From assembly GCA_902826095.1 (NCBI GenBank), contig CADEDN010000002.1:62001-126000 (forward strand): a DNA stretch of 64,000 bases, written 5' to 3'. This DNA is from an uncultured Alphaproteobacteria bacterium. GTDB taxonomy: Bacteria; Pseudomonadota; Alphaproteobacteria; Caulobacterales; Parvularculaceae. The translations under genes and the position numbers were made by a program. Under the pieces are notes generated by a model. It ran no database searches and was not told the origin of the DNA. It worked only from the letters and a program-made list of their open reading frames with translations. How positions within the stretch are numbered: the first letter of the stretch is position 1; each line of letters starts with the position of its first letter. Below, one piece after another: positions 26,182-35,155 of the stretch.

Positions 26182-26601
26182 GTGGCGGGTCACAGATCGG
26201 AGAGGGGATTGAAGCGCGGCGAACTGGCGCGGCGGACGGGCTGCCATCTCGAAACCATCCGCTATTACGAGACCGCGGGCCTCATGCCGGAGCCGGCGAG
26301 GACAGATGCGGGCCACCGCATTTACGACCCTGAGCAGGAGCGCCGATTGCGATTCATTCTGCGGGCGCGCGAGCTCGGATTCACGATCGAGGAATTGAAG
26401 GGGCTTTTGAAACTCATCGACGGCGACGGACCTTCCTGCGGCGACGTTTACGACATGGCGGAGGCGCACATCGCCAGCATACGGAGTAAAATCACCGACC
26501 TTAAAAAGCTGGAAAAGACGCTTGTTGAAATCTCGACTGAGTGCGCGCGCGGCGAAGCGCCCGACTGTCCGATCATTGATGCGTTATACGAAAGCGCCTG
26601 A
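26182..26601 (+). CDS. merR: Mercury-responsive regulator MerR
   Basis: A 139-residue MerR-family activator/repressor. The N-terminal winged helix (ELARRTGCHLETIRYYETAGL) is followed by the dimer helix. The Hg(II) cysteines are present as C86, C121 and C129 (SCGD, then ECARGEAPDCPIIDAL), with the short C-x7-C form common in alphaproteobacterial MerR proteins. Start: GTG at 26182 is given, but TTG at 26209 with AGAGGGG before it would yield a protein starting at KRGELARRTG and is equally plausible. Divergent from merTPA with the shared operator between them. Confidence 0.93.
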   Translation: MAGHRSERGLKRGELARRTGCHLETIRYYETAGLMPEPARTDAGHRIYDPEQERRLRFILRARELGFTIEELKGLLKLIDGDGPSCGDVYDMAEAHIASIRSKITDLKKLEKTLVEISTECARGEAPDCPIIDALYESA

Positions 26602-26735
26602 TGACTGATGCGCGGATTGCGCCTTTCTTTTTTGCAGTATCGTGACCCCGCTTGCATCGAGGCCGGATCGCCCCGCTAACTGAGTTGTCAATCTGCATTT
26701 GCGCGGCGGAGTTGTATCGCCGGAAGTGGCGACTT

Positions 26736-27338
26736 TCAGCGCCAACCGAACCAACGCGGGACCCGCGCCGCATAGGCCTCATACGCCTCGCCATGCTTTT
26801 CGCGCAGCGCTTCCTCCTCGATCCGTACTTGAACGAGAACAAGCGTCCATGTCGCCGCGAGAACAGCCGCGGTTCCGATATGCGGCGACCACAGAAAGAG
26901 CGCGACCAGCGTCCCGATCATGCCGACGAAGATCGGATTGCGCGACCAGCGAAAAAGGCCTTGCGCCACGAGTGCGCCCGGTCCTTCCTTGGGAACGCCG
27001 ATGCGCCATGAGGCGCCCATCTGGATTTGCGCCGCGGCGATGATCAGAAAGCAGACAAGAAACAGCGCGCTGGCTGCCCATCGCACGATCGCATTCCCCG
27101 CCCAATCGGGGCGACCGAGCGCGAGTTCCCACTGAGGCTTGAGCCATGCAATCGTTGCGAAGGCGAGAATCGCCGCGACCGCGAGCCGCCAATTGCGCTC
27201 GGTGACTCGTTGGATGTCGGCGTGGCGTCCGAAGCCGTAGGCTTTGACGCCGTGACCCATTTGGACGGACAAAAGTCGTATGGCGGAAACCGCTATGATG
27301 GCGACGATGGCGGCGAGCGGAAGCCAGGCGGGCGGCAT
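26736..27338 (-). CDS. CzcN-like membrane methyltransferase (isoprenylcysteine carboxyl methyltransferase family)
   Basis: A 200-residue membrane protein with about five helices. The C-terminal GLFRWSRNPIFVGM and EEEALREKHGEAYEAYAARVPRWF are the conserved ends of the ICMT/PEMT family that bind S-adenosylmethionine at the membrane face. CzcN of the Cupriavidus czc cluster belongs to the same family, and this gene likewise stands near czc genes. The ATG at 27338 follows AAGGA; the longer frame to 27467 crosses the promoter. A MerR-type promoter at 27370-27400 lies directly upstream, so it is probably metal-induced. The methylated substrate is unknown. Confidence 0.8.
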   Translation of the reverse strand: MPPAWLPLAAIVAIIAVSAIRLLSVQMGHGVKAYGFGRHADIQRVTERNWRLAVAAILAFATIAWLKPQWELALGRPDWAGNAIVRWAASALFLVCFLIIAAAQIQMGASWRIGVPKEGPGALVAQGLFRWSRNPIFVGMIGTLVALFLWSPHIGTAAVLAATWTLVLVQVRIEEEALREKHGEAYEAYAARVPRWFGWR

Positions 27339-27369
27339 ATATTCATCCTTGCACAAACGAGTATCGCGC

Positions 27370-27400
27370 TCGATAGCCTCTACAGCCGCTGTAGGGTCAA
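27370..27400 (-). promoter_or_regulatory. MerR-type promoter (19-bp spacer) for the CzcN-like gene
   Basis: On the minus strand TTGACC (27400-27395) and TATCGA (27375-27370) are 19 bp apart and enclose CTACAGC-GGCTGTAG, an inverted repeat. The site differs from that at 27895-27925 at only two of the 19 spacer positions, pointing to one regulator for both. It sits just past the stop codon of the regulator gene at 27410. Confidence 0.8.
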
Positions 27401-27409
27401 GGCGGAGCC

Positions 27410-27886
27410 TCAGCGGCGCTTTGCACGTTTCGATTCCTCGCTGCGCCCGTGGTTGGGCGTCGCGCATAGATCGTGATCGGCGAGAACCGCGAGAACGCGG
27501 CAGTCTGCGACCTTGTCGACGGAGCAGGCTTTGATCATCCGCTCCATTTCACGTTCGAGCGCCTTCAGCCGCTTGATGCGATGGCGGATGTCCTCCGCGT
27601 GGCGGCGTGCGATTTCGTCGATCTTGGCGCAGGACCACTCCTTGTTCGACGACAAGGCGATCAGCTCCCGGATCGCGTCGAGCGAAAGCCCGAGATCGCG
27701 CGCGTGACGGATGAAATTCATCCGCTCGATCGCGCCCTTATCATATAGCCTCTGGCCGCCCTCGGACCGATCCGGCGGATCGACGAGGCCGATGCTCTCA
27801 TAGTAACGGATGGTCGTGACCTTGACGCCCGACGCCCTCGCAAGGCCGCCGATCGTCGTCGCGCGCCGGTTGTTCCGTTCAGGCAT
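27410..27886 (-). CDS. MerR-family regulator, CadR/PbrR/ZntR-like
   Basis: A 158-residue regulator. The winged helix reads TTIGGLARASGVKVTTIRYYESIGL. The metal cysteines are C86 (EWSCAKIDEIARRH), C121 and C129 (KACSVDKVADCRVL); the 35-residue gap between the first two matches CadR, PbrR and ZntR. A fourth Cys (C141) and His residues near the end (ADHDLCATPNHG) could add ligands as in CadR. It is divergent from the CDF gene and upstream of the CzcN-like gene, and each of those two has a 19-bp-spacer promoter with the same palindrome. Zn, Cd or Pb response is inferred; the exact metal is not decidable from sequence. Confidence 0.85.
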   Translation of the reverse strand: MPERNNRRATTIGGLARASGVKVTTIRYYESIGLVDPPDRSEGGQRLYDKGAIERMNFIRHARDLGLSLDAIRELIALSSNKEWSCAKIDEIARRHAEDIRHRIKRLKALEREMERMIKACSVDKVADCRVLAVLADHDLCATPNHGRSEESKRAKRR

Positions 27887-27894
27887 TTTTCCTC

Positions 27895-27925
27895 TTGACC
27901 CTACAGCTGCTGTAGAGACTAGGTA
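27895..27925 (+). promoter_or_regulatory. MerR-type promoter (19-bp spacer) for the CDF gene
   Basis: TTGACC (27895-27900) and TAGGTA (27920-27925) are separated by the 19-bp spacer CTACAGCTGCTGTAGAGAC, whose first 15 bases form a perfect inverted repeat, CTACAGC-T-GCTGTAG. It lies between the divergent regulator gene and the CDF gene and should be used to induce the latter and repress the former. Confidence 0.85.
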
Positions 27926-27957
27926 AGCAGTCGCCGCCAGGCAAGGAGCGCCGAGGA

Positions 27958-28926
27958 ATGGCCGACTGCGGCTGCGAAGAAACAGGATTCGAGGGCATGT
28001 CGCCCGCCTATCGGCGCGCGCTGATCGCGGTCATCGCCATCAACGCGGGCATGTTCCTGGTCGAGATCACGGCCGGAGCGCTCGGCCGTTCGCAGGCGCT
28101 CAAAGCCGACGCGCTCGATTTCGCGGGCGATGCGGCGACCTACGCGTTGAGCCTCGCCGTCATCGGCGCGAACCTTGGCGCCCGCTCGACAGCCTCGCTC
28201 ATCAAGGACGCGAGCCTCGCGATTTTCGCGCTCTACTTGCTTACGACGACAGGATTGCGCTTTTTCAGCGGAGTGACGCCCGAAGCGCCGATTATGAGCG
28301 GCGTCGGCGCGCTCGCGCTCGCCGCCAATATAGCCAGCGTCTTCATTCTGCTGCGCTGGCGCGAAGGCGATTCAAACGTCCGCTCTGTCTGGCTCTGCTC
28401 GCGCAATGACGCGATCGGCAATGTCGCCGTCATCGCTGCAGGCGGCGTCGTATTTGCGACCGGATCGCGTTTGCCGGATCTCGTGGTCGCGCTGGCGCTC
28501 GCCTCCTTGTTCATGAGCTCGTCCGTCCAGATTGTTCGCCAGGCGCTGGCCGAGCGTCGCGCGCTCTTATGGTCGCGGGCCGAATATGATGATTGCGGCG
28601 CCAAGGAGAGAGATAAAGGCGCCGGCAAGATCCCAGCGATCCGGCGCGTGACCTTCGACGATCCAGAGCCATATCAGCGCGGCGGCGATGTAGACGCCGC
28701 CGTAGGCCGCATAGGCGCGCCCCGCGAAAGCAGAATCGATCAAGGTGAGGAGCCAGGCAAACAAAGCCAGCGATGCAATCCCCGGCGCGATCCAGAAAGC
28801 CGATTTGCCGAGGCGAAGCCAGGCCCAGAAAGCGAAACAGCCGGCGATTTCGGCGATCGCGGCGAGGGCGTAGACTGGAATCGTTTTGAGCATGGGAACA
28901 TCCGATATGTCGCCGGCAAAGTGTAG
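27958..28926 (+). CDS. CDF-family cation efflux protein with read-through C-terminal tail
   Basis: Inner-membrane metal exporter of the short cation diffusion facilitator type found beside MerR-type regulators. It has a Cys-rich start ([10 protein letters not shown]), six membrane helices in residues 18-200, and metal residues in DALDFAGDA (D54, D58) plus a second site in [12 protein letters not shown]. Family members end near residue 205. Here the frame stays open for about 115 more residues, hydrophilic and Arg/Gly/Glu-rich, and this tail is exactly antisense to the conserved ynfA gene at 28567-28893. The normal stop has apparently been lost at the junction with ynfA. The transporter core looks intact. 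Induced by the promoter at 27895-27925. Confidence 0.8.
   Translation: MADCGCEETGFEGMSPAYRRALIAVIAINAGMFLVEITAGALGRSQALKADALDFAGDAATYALSLAVIGANLGARSTASLIKDASLAIFALYLLTTTGLRFFSGVTPEAPIMSGVGALALAANIASVFILLRWREGDSNVRSVWLCSRNDAIGNVAVIAAGGVVFATGSRLPDLVVALALASLFMSSSVQIVRQALAERRALLWSRAEYDDCGAKERDKGAGKIPAIRRVTFDDPEPYQRGGDVDAAVGRIGAPRESRIDQGEEPGKQSQRCNPRRDPESRFAEAKPGPESETAGDFGDRGEGVDWNRFEHGNIRYVAGKV
28567..28893 (-). CDS. ynfA: YnfA/UPF0060-family small membrane protein
   Basis: A 108-residue protein with four membrane helices, start [27 protein letters not shown] and the conserved middle [24 protein letters not shown] (read in part) and end [14 protein letters not shown], all typical of YnfA. The family resembles small multidrug-resistance transporters in size and topology, and its members are often beside metal-resistance genes, but the substrate is not settled. 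It lies wholly antisense to the 3' extension of the CDF gene. Transcripts of the two would overlap by about 330 bases. Confidence 0.88.
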   Translation of the reverse strand: MLKTIPVYALAAIAEIAGCFAFWAWLRLGKSAFWIAPGIASLALFAWLLTLIDSAFAGRAYAAYGGVYIAAALIWLWIVEGHAPDRWDLAGAFISLLGAAIIIFGPRP

Positions 28927-28986
28927 GGTGCCGGAAGAACGGCAGCCTTTCCAGCACGAGGCGCTCTTTCCAAATGGAGAACAACA

Positions 28987-29145
28987 ATGAGTTCAAGGCT
29001 GTGCGTCGCCATGGCAGCGATCGCGCAGGCCGCCGCCAGGTGCGGGGCCACTGCCAAGGCATTGTTTCGCCTCGTGCCCCTGATGAAGGAGCTCATGAGC
29101 GAGCCGTGCGAATTTCCTAATGATTTATTGGTGAAAGAGGTTTAG
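28987..29145 (+). CDS. Possible 52-residue protein before the czc operon
   Basis: A short frame starting ATGAGTTCAAGGCTG with GGAGAACAACA directly upstream, a good ribosome binding site. The product ([20 protein letters not shown]..., ending NDLLVKEV) has no recognised family, two early Cys and no clear signal. It ends 11 bp before the czcI-like gene. It may be a leader peptide or a small metal-operon protein. Evidence is limited to spacing and the binding site. Confidence 0.4.
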   Translation: MSSRLCVAMAAIAQAAARCGATAKALFRLVPLMKELMSEPCEFPNDLLVKEV

Positions 29146-29156
29146 ACAGCTACGCG

Positions 29157-29528
29157 ATGAATTTCGGAATGACCGTCATACGCGCCGCTTTCGCGCTCGT
29201 CGCCATCTTCTTTGTGGCGACGGCGAGCCTGATCGCGCCGGTTTCCGAACTCACCGAGGAACTGCACCACGCCGCCGCGCATGCGAGCAGCGATGCGTCT
29301 CCGGAGATGCAAGCCGCGAACGCGCCCGATGCAGGCGTTCCTCAGCATCAGCATCCGGACACGCCCGGCCACACCCATTGCGGCGCAGCCTGCCACATCC
29401 AGCTTCCCGAAGCGCGCCTTGCATTTGCTGTCGTCTATTCGGCGTCGCGCGCGCTGTTCGTCATCTTCGACGAACGCTATTCGCCCGCCAGCCATCTCGA
29501 CGGCCTTTTTCGCCCCCCTCGCGCCTGA
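29157..29528 (+). CDS. CzcI-like small periplasmic His/Cys protein
   Basis: A 123-residue protein with an N-terminal signal or anchor (FALVAIFFVATASLIAPV) and a His-rich centre, QHQHPDTPGHTHCGAACHIQLP, which recalls the His cluster followed by DCGVCHLVSLP in CzcI of Cupriavidus. It immediately precedes czcC, as czcI does in that cluster. Its role in czc regulation or periplasmic metal binding is inferred. It also resembles in style the small Cys/His proteins that lead the two copper units in this window. Confidence 0.6.
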   Translation: MNFGMTVIRAAFALVAIFFVATASLIAPVSELTEELHHAAAHASSDASPEMQAANAPDAGVPQHQHPDTPGHTHCGAACHIQLPEARLAFAVVYSASRALFVIFDERYSPASHLDGLFRPPRA

Positions 29529-29588
29529 TCTGACGCCCGCGCGGCTTTGCGCCGCTGCCGTTCAGAAGTCAGTCCGAGGAGGAATTCC

Positions 29589-30890
29589 GTGTTTTTGTGT
29601 CTATGGCGGCGCCGATCGGCGCCGCGCCTCGCAGCAGGCGTTGCTGCATGCGTGCTCATTTCCGCGCTGGCGGGAGGCGTCAATGCGCAGGGTGCGCCGG
29701 CGGCGCTGACGATTGACGACGCGGTTGCGCGCGCCCTTGAAACCGCGCCGATCATTCGCGCGAGCGAGGAAGGGCTTCGCGCGTCCGAAGGCGCCTACCG
29801 GCAGGCGGGCGCGCGGCCCAATCCCGAGCTTCTCATTGAAGCCGAGAACTTCGGCGGCAGCGGCGACTTCAGCGGGTTTGGCGGCGGCGAATACACCTAT
29901 AGTCTCGGCCAGCAGATCGAGCGTGGCGGGAAACGGCGCGCACGTCGCGCATTCGCCGGGGCGGAACGCGACATCGCAGGATTCACGGTCGGACGCACGC
30001 GTCTCGACATTGCTTTCGCCGCGCAAGCAGCTTTCATCGATGCGGTGGCCGCCGAAGCGGGGGCCGATCTCGCGCGCGCCCGAGCCGACAGCGCCGAGGA
30101 GACGCGGCGGACTGTTGCGCGCCGCGTTGAGGCCGCGAAGGACCCAAGGGGCGCAGGCGAAAGCGCCGAGGCGGCGGCCGCCGCTGCAAGGTCGGACCTT
30201 GCGCGCGCGGAACGAGAGCGCGAAGTCGCGCGCCAGCAGCTCGGGATACTCGCCGGGCTCAACGCCGCGGACTTCGTGCTCATTGCGCCATGGTTCGCGG
30301 CCCCTCCCGCCGTAATCGGCGATCCGTCCGTTGACGCATCAAAATCGCCGGATCTCGCGATCCTGAAGTCTCTTGAGGATCGAGCCGACGCGGCGGCGAG
30401 GCTGGAGCGCGCCGCCGCCAAGCAGGATCCGACGATCGCTGTCGGCGTTCGAAATCTGCGGGAGACGCGCGATACGGCGGCGATCCTTTCGGTCTCGATG
30501 CCGCTCGCCATCTTCAATCGCAACAAAGGCGCGATCGCGCGCGCCGAAGCGGAACGGCGGCAGGCGGCGTTCGAACGCGAGGCGGGCGAGATTGCGTTCT
30601 CCCGCGAGATCGTCCGGGCCCGCGGCGTTCTCGACACGGCAGTCGCCGAGGCCTCAACGCTGCGCCGCGACGTCATCCCGCGTGCGGAGGCGGCGCTTGC
30701 GGGCGCCCGCGCGGGCTATGCGCGCGGCGCCTTCACCTATCTCGAAGTCTTCAGCGCTCAGACGGCGCTCTTCGATTTCCGAGCCAAGGAAGTCGATGCG
30801 CTCCGCCGCGCCCATCTCGCCAAAGCCGAATTCGACCGATTGACCGCGCGCCTCGCCGCGCCCGCCGACGTGAAGGAGTTCCCCCAATGA
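29589..30890 (+). CDS. czcC: CzcC-type outer-membrane efflux channel
   Basis: TolC-family outer-membrane factor of 433 residues, completing a CzcCBA Zn/Cd/Co pump. The signal peptide ends near GGVNAQG, and two repeated coiled TolC regions follow, very rich in Ala, Arg and Glu (for example RAEAERRQAAFEREAGE). The start is taken as GTG at 29589, with AGGAGG six bases upstream; the frame also contains an ATG at 29547 without such a site. It overlaps czcB by four bases (ATGA), so translation is coupled. Confidence 0.9.
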   Translation: MFLCLWRRRSAPRLAAGVAACVLISALAGGVNAQGAPAALTIDDAVARALETAPIIRASEEGLRASEGAYRQAGARPNPELLIEAENFGGSGDFSGFGGGEYTYSLGQQIERGGKRRARRAFAGAERDIAGFTVGRTRLDIAFAAQAAFIDAVAAEAGADLARARADSAEETRRTVARRVEAAKDPRGAGESAEAAAAAARSDLARAEREREVARQQLGILAGLNAADFVLIAPWFAAPPAVIGDPSVDASKSPDLAILKSLEDRADAAARLERAAAKQDPTIAVGVRNLRETRDTAAILSVSMPLAIFNRNKGAIARAEAERRQAAFEREAGEIAFSREIVRARGVLDTAVAEASTLRRDVIPRAEAALAGARAGYARGAFTYLEVFSAQTALFDFRAKEVDALRRAHLAKAEFDRLTARLAAPADVKEFPQ

Positions 30891-31858
30891 ATAATCGCAT
30901 CATCATCGCTTCAATCGCCTCTCTTGCGGTCGCCGTCATGCTTGCCGCCTGCGTCAAGAACGGAGACGGGGAGGCGCTCGCCGCCGACGAACCCGCCGCT
31001 GGCGAAAAGGAGCATGCCGAAAAGGAGGAGGGCCATGACGAAGACATGCCGCGCGTCGAGATCGACGCCGCCGCGCTCGAAGCCGCCGGCGTAAAGCTCG
31101 CCAAGGCGGGCCCCGGCCTCATCCGCGAAACGCTGACGCTGACGGGCCGCATCATGCTCCAGCCCTCGGCGCGCGCCGAAGTCCGCGCGCCTTATCAGGG
31201 CGTCGTCAAGAGCGTCGAAAAGAACATCGGCGACATGGTCGCGCGCGGCGACATCCTCGCCCGGGTCGAAAGCGCGGAGAGCCTCCAGACCTACTCCTTG
31301 AAGGCGCCGATCGCCGGAACGGTACTTGAACGGGCCACCAATGTCGGCGACGTGACCGACGGCGTCCCGCTCTTCCTGATCGGCGATCTTCAGCGCCTGC
31401 AGGCGGAGCTCAACGTCGTCACGCACGACACCGATCGCATCGCGGCAGGGCAGACCGTCACGATCCTCGGCCTCGACGGCGAGGCCCGTTTTACCGGAAC
31501 GATCGCTTCAGTGCTGCCGGTGACTGACGCGCACAGCCAGACCCTGATCGCGCGCGTGGCCGTAGAACTTGGCGATGTGAAGTCGCTTCGCCCCGGCATG
31601 GCGATCCGCGGCGACGTCGTCGTCGGCGAAACGGAGGCCGCGCTCGTCGCGCCGGCGGACGCTGTGCAGTCTCTCGAAGGAAAGCAGGTCGTCTTCGTCC
31701 AGGAGGGCGAGGCGCTCGAAGCGCGGCCCGTGACGCTCGGGCGCTCCGGCGCCGGCGCCGTCGAAGTGACCGGCGGGCTTGAAGCGGGCGAGATTCTCGT
31801 CGCTGAGAACGCCTTCCTCGTCAAAGCCGAAATCGGCAAGGGTGAAGCCGAGCACTGA
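30887..31858 (+). CDS. czcB: CzcB-type periplasmic adaptor
   Basis: Membrane fusion protein of 323 residues with a lipoprotein signal (MLAACVKNG) and then an acidic His/Glu stretch (EKEHAEKEEGHDED) that may gather divalent metal. The lipoyl-like and beta-barrel regions follow (APYQGVVKSVEKNIGDMVARGDILARV; RPGMAIRGDVVVG). Unlike the CusB protein at 5783 it has no YRHPM heavy-metal-binding domain, fitting divalent-metal pumps. It lies between czcC (four-base overlap) and czcA (23-bp gap). Confidence 0.92.
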   Translation: MNNRIIIASIASLAVAVMLAACVKNGDGEALAADEPAAGEKEHAEKEEGHDEDMPRVEIDAAALEAAGVKLAKAGPGLIRETLTLTGRIMLQPSARAEVRAPYQGVVKSVEKNIGDMVARGDILARVESAESLQTYSLKAPIAGTVLERATNVGDVTDGVPLFLIGDLQRLQAELNVVTHDTDRIAAGQTVTILGLDGEARFTGTIASVLPVTDAHSQTLIARVAVELGDVKSLRPGMAIRGDVVVGETEAALVAPADAVQSLEGKQVVFVQEGEALEARPVTLGRSGAGAVEVTGGLEAGEILVAENAFLVKAEIGKGEAEH

Positions 31859-31881
31859 TACATGAAAGTTGAGCAAGAGTC

Positions 31882-34800
31882 ATGATCCGAAGCATTTCTG
31901 AAACCGCCGTCCGCGCCCGCTGGGCCGCCGTTTTCGTCACGCTTGTAATCGCCGCCATTGGCGTCTGGAACATCGTCCGTCTGCCGATCGACGCGGTGCC
32001 GGACATCACCAATAAACAAGTGCAGATCAACACGGTCGCGCCGGAATTCGGGCCGCTCGACATTGAACGGCTCGTCACTTACCCGGTTGAGACAGCGCTT
32101 TCCGGCATTGTCGGCCTCGAATCGACGCGCTCGATTTCGCGCAACGGATTCAGCCAGGTGACCGCTGTCTTCCGCGACGGTGTCGATGTCTATTTCGCGC
32201 GCCAACAGGTCGCCGAGCGGCTCGGTCAGGCGCGTGAGAATCTCCCCGCCGGCGCCGAGCCGCAGATGGGACCGATCTCGACCGGCCTTGGCGAGGTGCT
32301 GATGTGGGCGATCCGCTTCAGGGACAAGTCCGGGATCGCCGCCGACGGCGCGCCGGGCTGGCAGCGCGACGGCTCCTTCCTCACCGTCGAAGGCGAGCGG
32401 CTGACCGACGACGTCTCGCGCGCAGCGTATCTCCGTACCGTGCAGGACTGGATTGTCCGGCCGCAAATGCGTTCGGTCGACGGCGTCGCCGGCATCGATT
32501 CGATCGGCGGCTACGAAAAGCAGTTCGTCGTCGAGCCCGATCCCGCGCGCCTCGCCGCTTACGGCATCTCATTTTCGGAGCTCGCCGACGCGCTTGAACG
32601 GGCGAACCTCTCGGTCGGCGCGAATTTCGTCGTGCGGGCGGGCGAAGCGTTTCTCGTCCGCGCCGACGCGCGCATCCGCACCGTCGAAGAGATCAGCGAA
32701 GCCGTCATCGCGACGCGCGAAGGCGTGCCGGTCACAGTCCGCAACGTCGCGCATGTCCGGATCGGCGGCGAGCTTCGAACCGGCGCCGCCACCATGAACG
32801 GCGATGAAGTCGTCATCGGCACCGTCCTCATGCTCACCGGGGGCAATAGCCGCACTGTCGCGGCGGCGGCTGCAGCGCAGCTGGAGGAAGTCGCCAAGAC
32901 CTTGCCGCCCGGCGTCGAGAGGGAGGTCGTTTACGACCGCTCCAAGCTCGTCAATTCAACAATCGCGACGGTCGAGAGGAACCTGACCGAAGGCGCCATC
33001 CTCGTCGCCGTCGCGCTTTTTCTCATTCTCGGCAATGTCCGCGCCGCCCTGATCGCGACGCTGATCATTCCGTTCTCGATGCTGATGACCTCGATCGGCA
33101 TGAACTATTTCGGCGTGTCAGGAAATCTCATGTCGCTCGGCGCGCTCGATTTCGGGCTCATCGTCGACGGCTCCGTCATCATTATCGAGAACTGCCTCAG
33201 GCGGCTCGCTGAGCGCCAGCACCGTGAGGGGCGGGTCCTCAAGCTTGCCGAGCGTCTCGAAGAGACCGGCGCCGCGGCGCAAGAGATGATCCGCCCCACG
33301 ATCTTCGGCCAGGCCATCATCTTCCTCGTCTTTGCGCCGCTCCTCACCTTCAGCGGCGTCGAAGGCAAGATGTTCTCGCCGATGGCGATCACACTCATGC
33401 TGGCCCTCGCGAGCGCCTTCATCCTCTCGCTCACCTTCGTGCCGGCGATGGTGGCGATCCTCATCCGTGGCAAGGTCGCGGAAAAGGAAGTTCCCGCGAT
33501 CGCCATCGCCAAGCGGCACTACGAGCCGAGCCTTCGCTGGTCGATCCGCCGCCCTTTCGCGGTGATCGGCGCGGCTGTCGCCGTGTTTGTGCTCGCCGGT
33601 TTCACGTTTACGCGTCTCGGCCAGGAGTTCATCCCGACGCTCGACGAACAGGACATGTCGGTGCAGGCGCTGCGGATTCCGTCGACATCGCTCGCCCAGT
33701 CGGTCGACATCCAGCGCAAGATCGAAAAAGCCGTTGAGGAGTTTCCCGAAGTCGCGTTCATGTATTCGAAGACCGGCACTGCGGAAGTCGCGTCCGATCC
33801 GATGCCGCCCAACGCCTCCGACGGCTTCATCATCTTGAAGCCGCGTGAAAAATGGCCCGACAAGACCCTCGCCAAGACAGCGCTCATTGAAAAGATGGAC
33901 GAGCGCCTCGATGCGGTCATTGGCAGCAATTACGAGTTCTCGCAGCCGATCCAGATGCGGTTCAACGAGCTGATCGCCGGCGTCAGAGGCGATGTCGCGA
34001 TCAAGCTCTACGGCGACGACCTCGACCAGATGTCGGCGACAGCAGCCGAAATCGCCGGCGTCCTGCAGACGATCGGCGGCGCCGCCGATATCAAGGTCGA
34101 ACAGACCGGCGGTTTCCCAACCCTCGACGTCGCCTTCGATCGCGACGCCATCTCCCGTTACGGGCTCTCCGTCGAAGAAGTGACCGACGCCGTCGCGACC
34201 GCGATGGGCGGCCGCGAAGCAGGGCTTGTCTTCGAGGGCGACCGGCGCTTCGACATCGTCGTGCGGCTGCCGAACGCATTGCGCGACAATCTCGCCGCCG
34301 TCGGCGCGTTGCCGGTCATGCTCCCGGAAACCGAAGGCGAGCCGCGCGCGTCAATCCCGCTCCGCGAGGTCGCGCGGTTTTCCTTCTCCGAGGGCCTCAA
34401 CCAGGTCAGCCGCGAGAACGGCAAGCGCCGCGTCGTCGTCCAGGCGAATGTTCGCGGACGCGATCTCGGCTCTTTTGTCACCGAAGCGCAGTACCTGGTC
34501 GAGCGTGACGTGGCGCTGCCGGCAGGAACATGGCTCGTCTGGGGCGGCCAGTTCGAAAATCTCAAGAGCGCGTCGCAGCGCATCTCGGTCGTGGTGCCTG
34601 CCGCGTTCGCGCTTATCTTCGCGCTGCTCTACATGGCGCTTGGAACGCTGCGCGCCGCCGGCGCCGTGTTCTCCGCCGTGCCCCTCGCGCTCGCCGGCGG
34701 CGTCTTCACGCTCGCCTTGACCGGCATGCCGTTCTCAATCTCCGCGGCTGTCGGCTTCATCTGTCTCGCCGGCGTCGCGGTCCTGAACGGCCTCGTGATC

Positions 34801-35121
34801 ATGACGGCGATCAACGCCCGTATCGACGGCGGCATGGCCGTCGACGCCGCGATCCATGACGGCATGGCGGAACGGTTCCGCGCCGTCCTCATGACTGGCA
34901 TCGTGCCGGCCATCGGCTTCGTCCCGATGGCGATCGCGCACGGCGTCGGCGCCGAGGTGCAAAAGCCGCTCGCGACCGTCGTCATCGGCGGCCTCATCAC
35001 CGCGACGATCCTGACGCTGTTCGTGTTGCCGGCGATCTGCCGCCTCGTGCTGAGGCCGGCGCGCGTGAGCCGCGTCCAGGAAGAACCAGTCTTTGTGCCG
35101 CATCCGGCCCCGGCGGAGTAA
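31882..35121 (+). CDS. czcA: CzcA-type heavy-metal RND efflux pump (Zn/Cd/Co)
   Basis: Inner-membrane RND pump of 1079 residues. The TM4 proton-relay motif reads DFGLIVDGSVIIIEN, the HME1 signature (DFGxxxDGxxxxxEN) of CzcA-like pumps for Co, Zn and Cd. The start MIRSISETAVRARWAAVFVTLV and the DAVPDITNKQVQINT motif are standard for the class. Twelve helices in two sets are expected. With czcC and czcB it forms a complete tripartite pump, followed 34 bp later by a metal ATPase gene in the same direction, so cytoplasmic and periplasmic export are probably co-expressed. Confidence 0.95.
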   Translation: MIRSISETAVRARWAAVFVTLVIAAIGVWNIVRLPIDAVPDITNKQVQINTVAPEFGPLDIERLVTYPVETALSGIVGLESTRSISRNGFSQVTAVFRDGVDVYFARQQVAERLGQARENLPAGAEPQMGPISTGLGEVLMWAIRFRDKSGIAADGAPGWQRDGSFLTVEGERLTDDVSRAAYLRTVQDWIVRPQMRSVDGVAGIDSIGGYEKQFVVEPDPARLAAYGISFSELADALERANLSVGANFVVRAGEAFLVRADARIRTVEEISEAVIATREGVPVTVRNVAHVRIGGELRTGAATMNGDEVVIGTVLMLTGGNSRTVAAAAAAQLEEVAKTLPPGVEREVVYDRSKLVNSTIATVERNLTEGAILVAVALFLILGNVRAALIATLIIPFSMLMTSIGMNYFGVSGNLMSLGALDFGLIVDGSVIIIENCLRRLAERQHREGRVLKLAERLEETGAAAQEMIRPTIFGQAIIFLVFAPLLTFSGVEGKMFSPMAITLMLALASAFILSLTFVPAMVAILIRGKVAEKEVPAIAIAKRHYEPSLRWSIRRPFAVIGAAVAVFVLAGFTFTRLGQEFIPTLDEQDMSVQALRIPSTSLAQSVDIQRKIEKAVEEFPEVAFMYSKTGTAEVASDPMPPNASDGFIILKPREKWPDKTLAKTALIEKMDERLDAVIGSNYEFSQPIQMRFNELIAGVRGDVAIKLYGDDLDQMSATAAEIAGVLQTIGGAADIKVEQTGGFPTLDVAFDRDAISRYGLSVEEVTDAVATAMGGREAGLVFEGDRRFDIVVRLPNALRDNLAAVGALPVMLPETEGEPRASIPLREVARFSFSEGLNQVSRENGKRRVVVQANVRGRDLGSFVTEAQYLVERDVALPAGTWLVWGGQFENLKSASQRISVVVPAAFALIFALLYMALGTLRAAGAVFSAVPLALAGGVFTLALTGMPFSISAAVGFICLAGVAVLNGLVIMTAINARIDGGMAVDAAIHDGMAERFRAVLMTGIVPAIGFVPMAIAHGVGAEVQKPLATVVIGGLITATILTLFVLPAICRLVLRPARVSRVQEEPVFVPHPAPAE

Positions 35122-35155
35122 GCGGGCGCTTTTATGATTGTCGGGAATCCAGTTC

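Noticed and set aside
31390-32466. 358-codon minus-strand frame over czcB/czcA
   Set aside because: Antisense to two certain genes with no domain or ribosome binding site.
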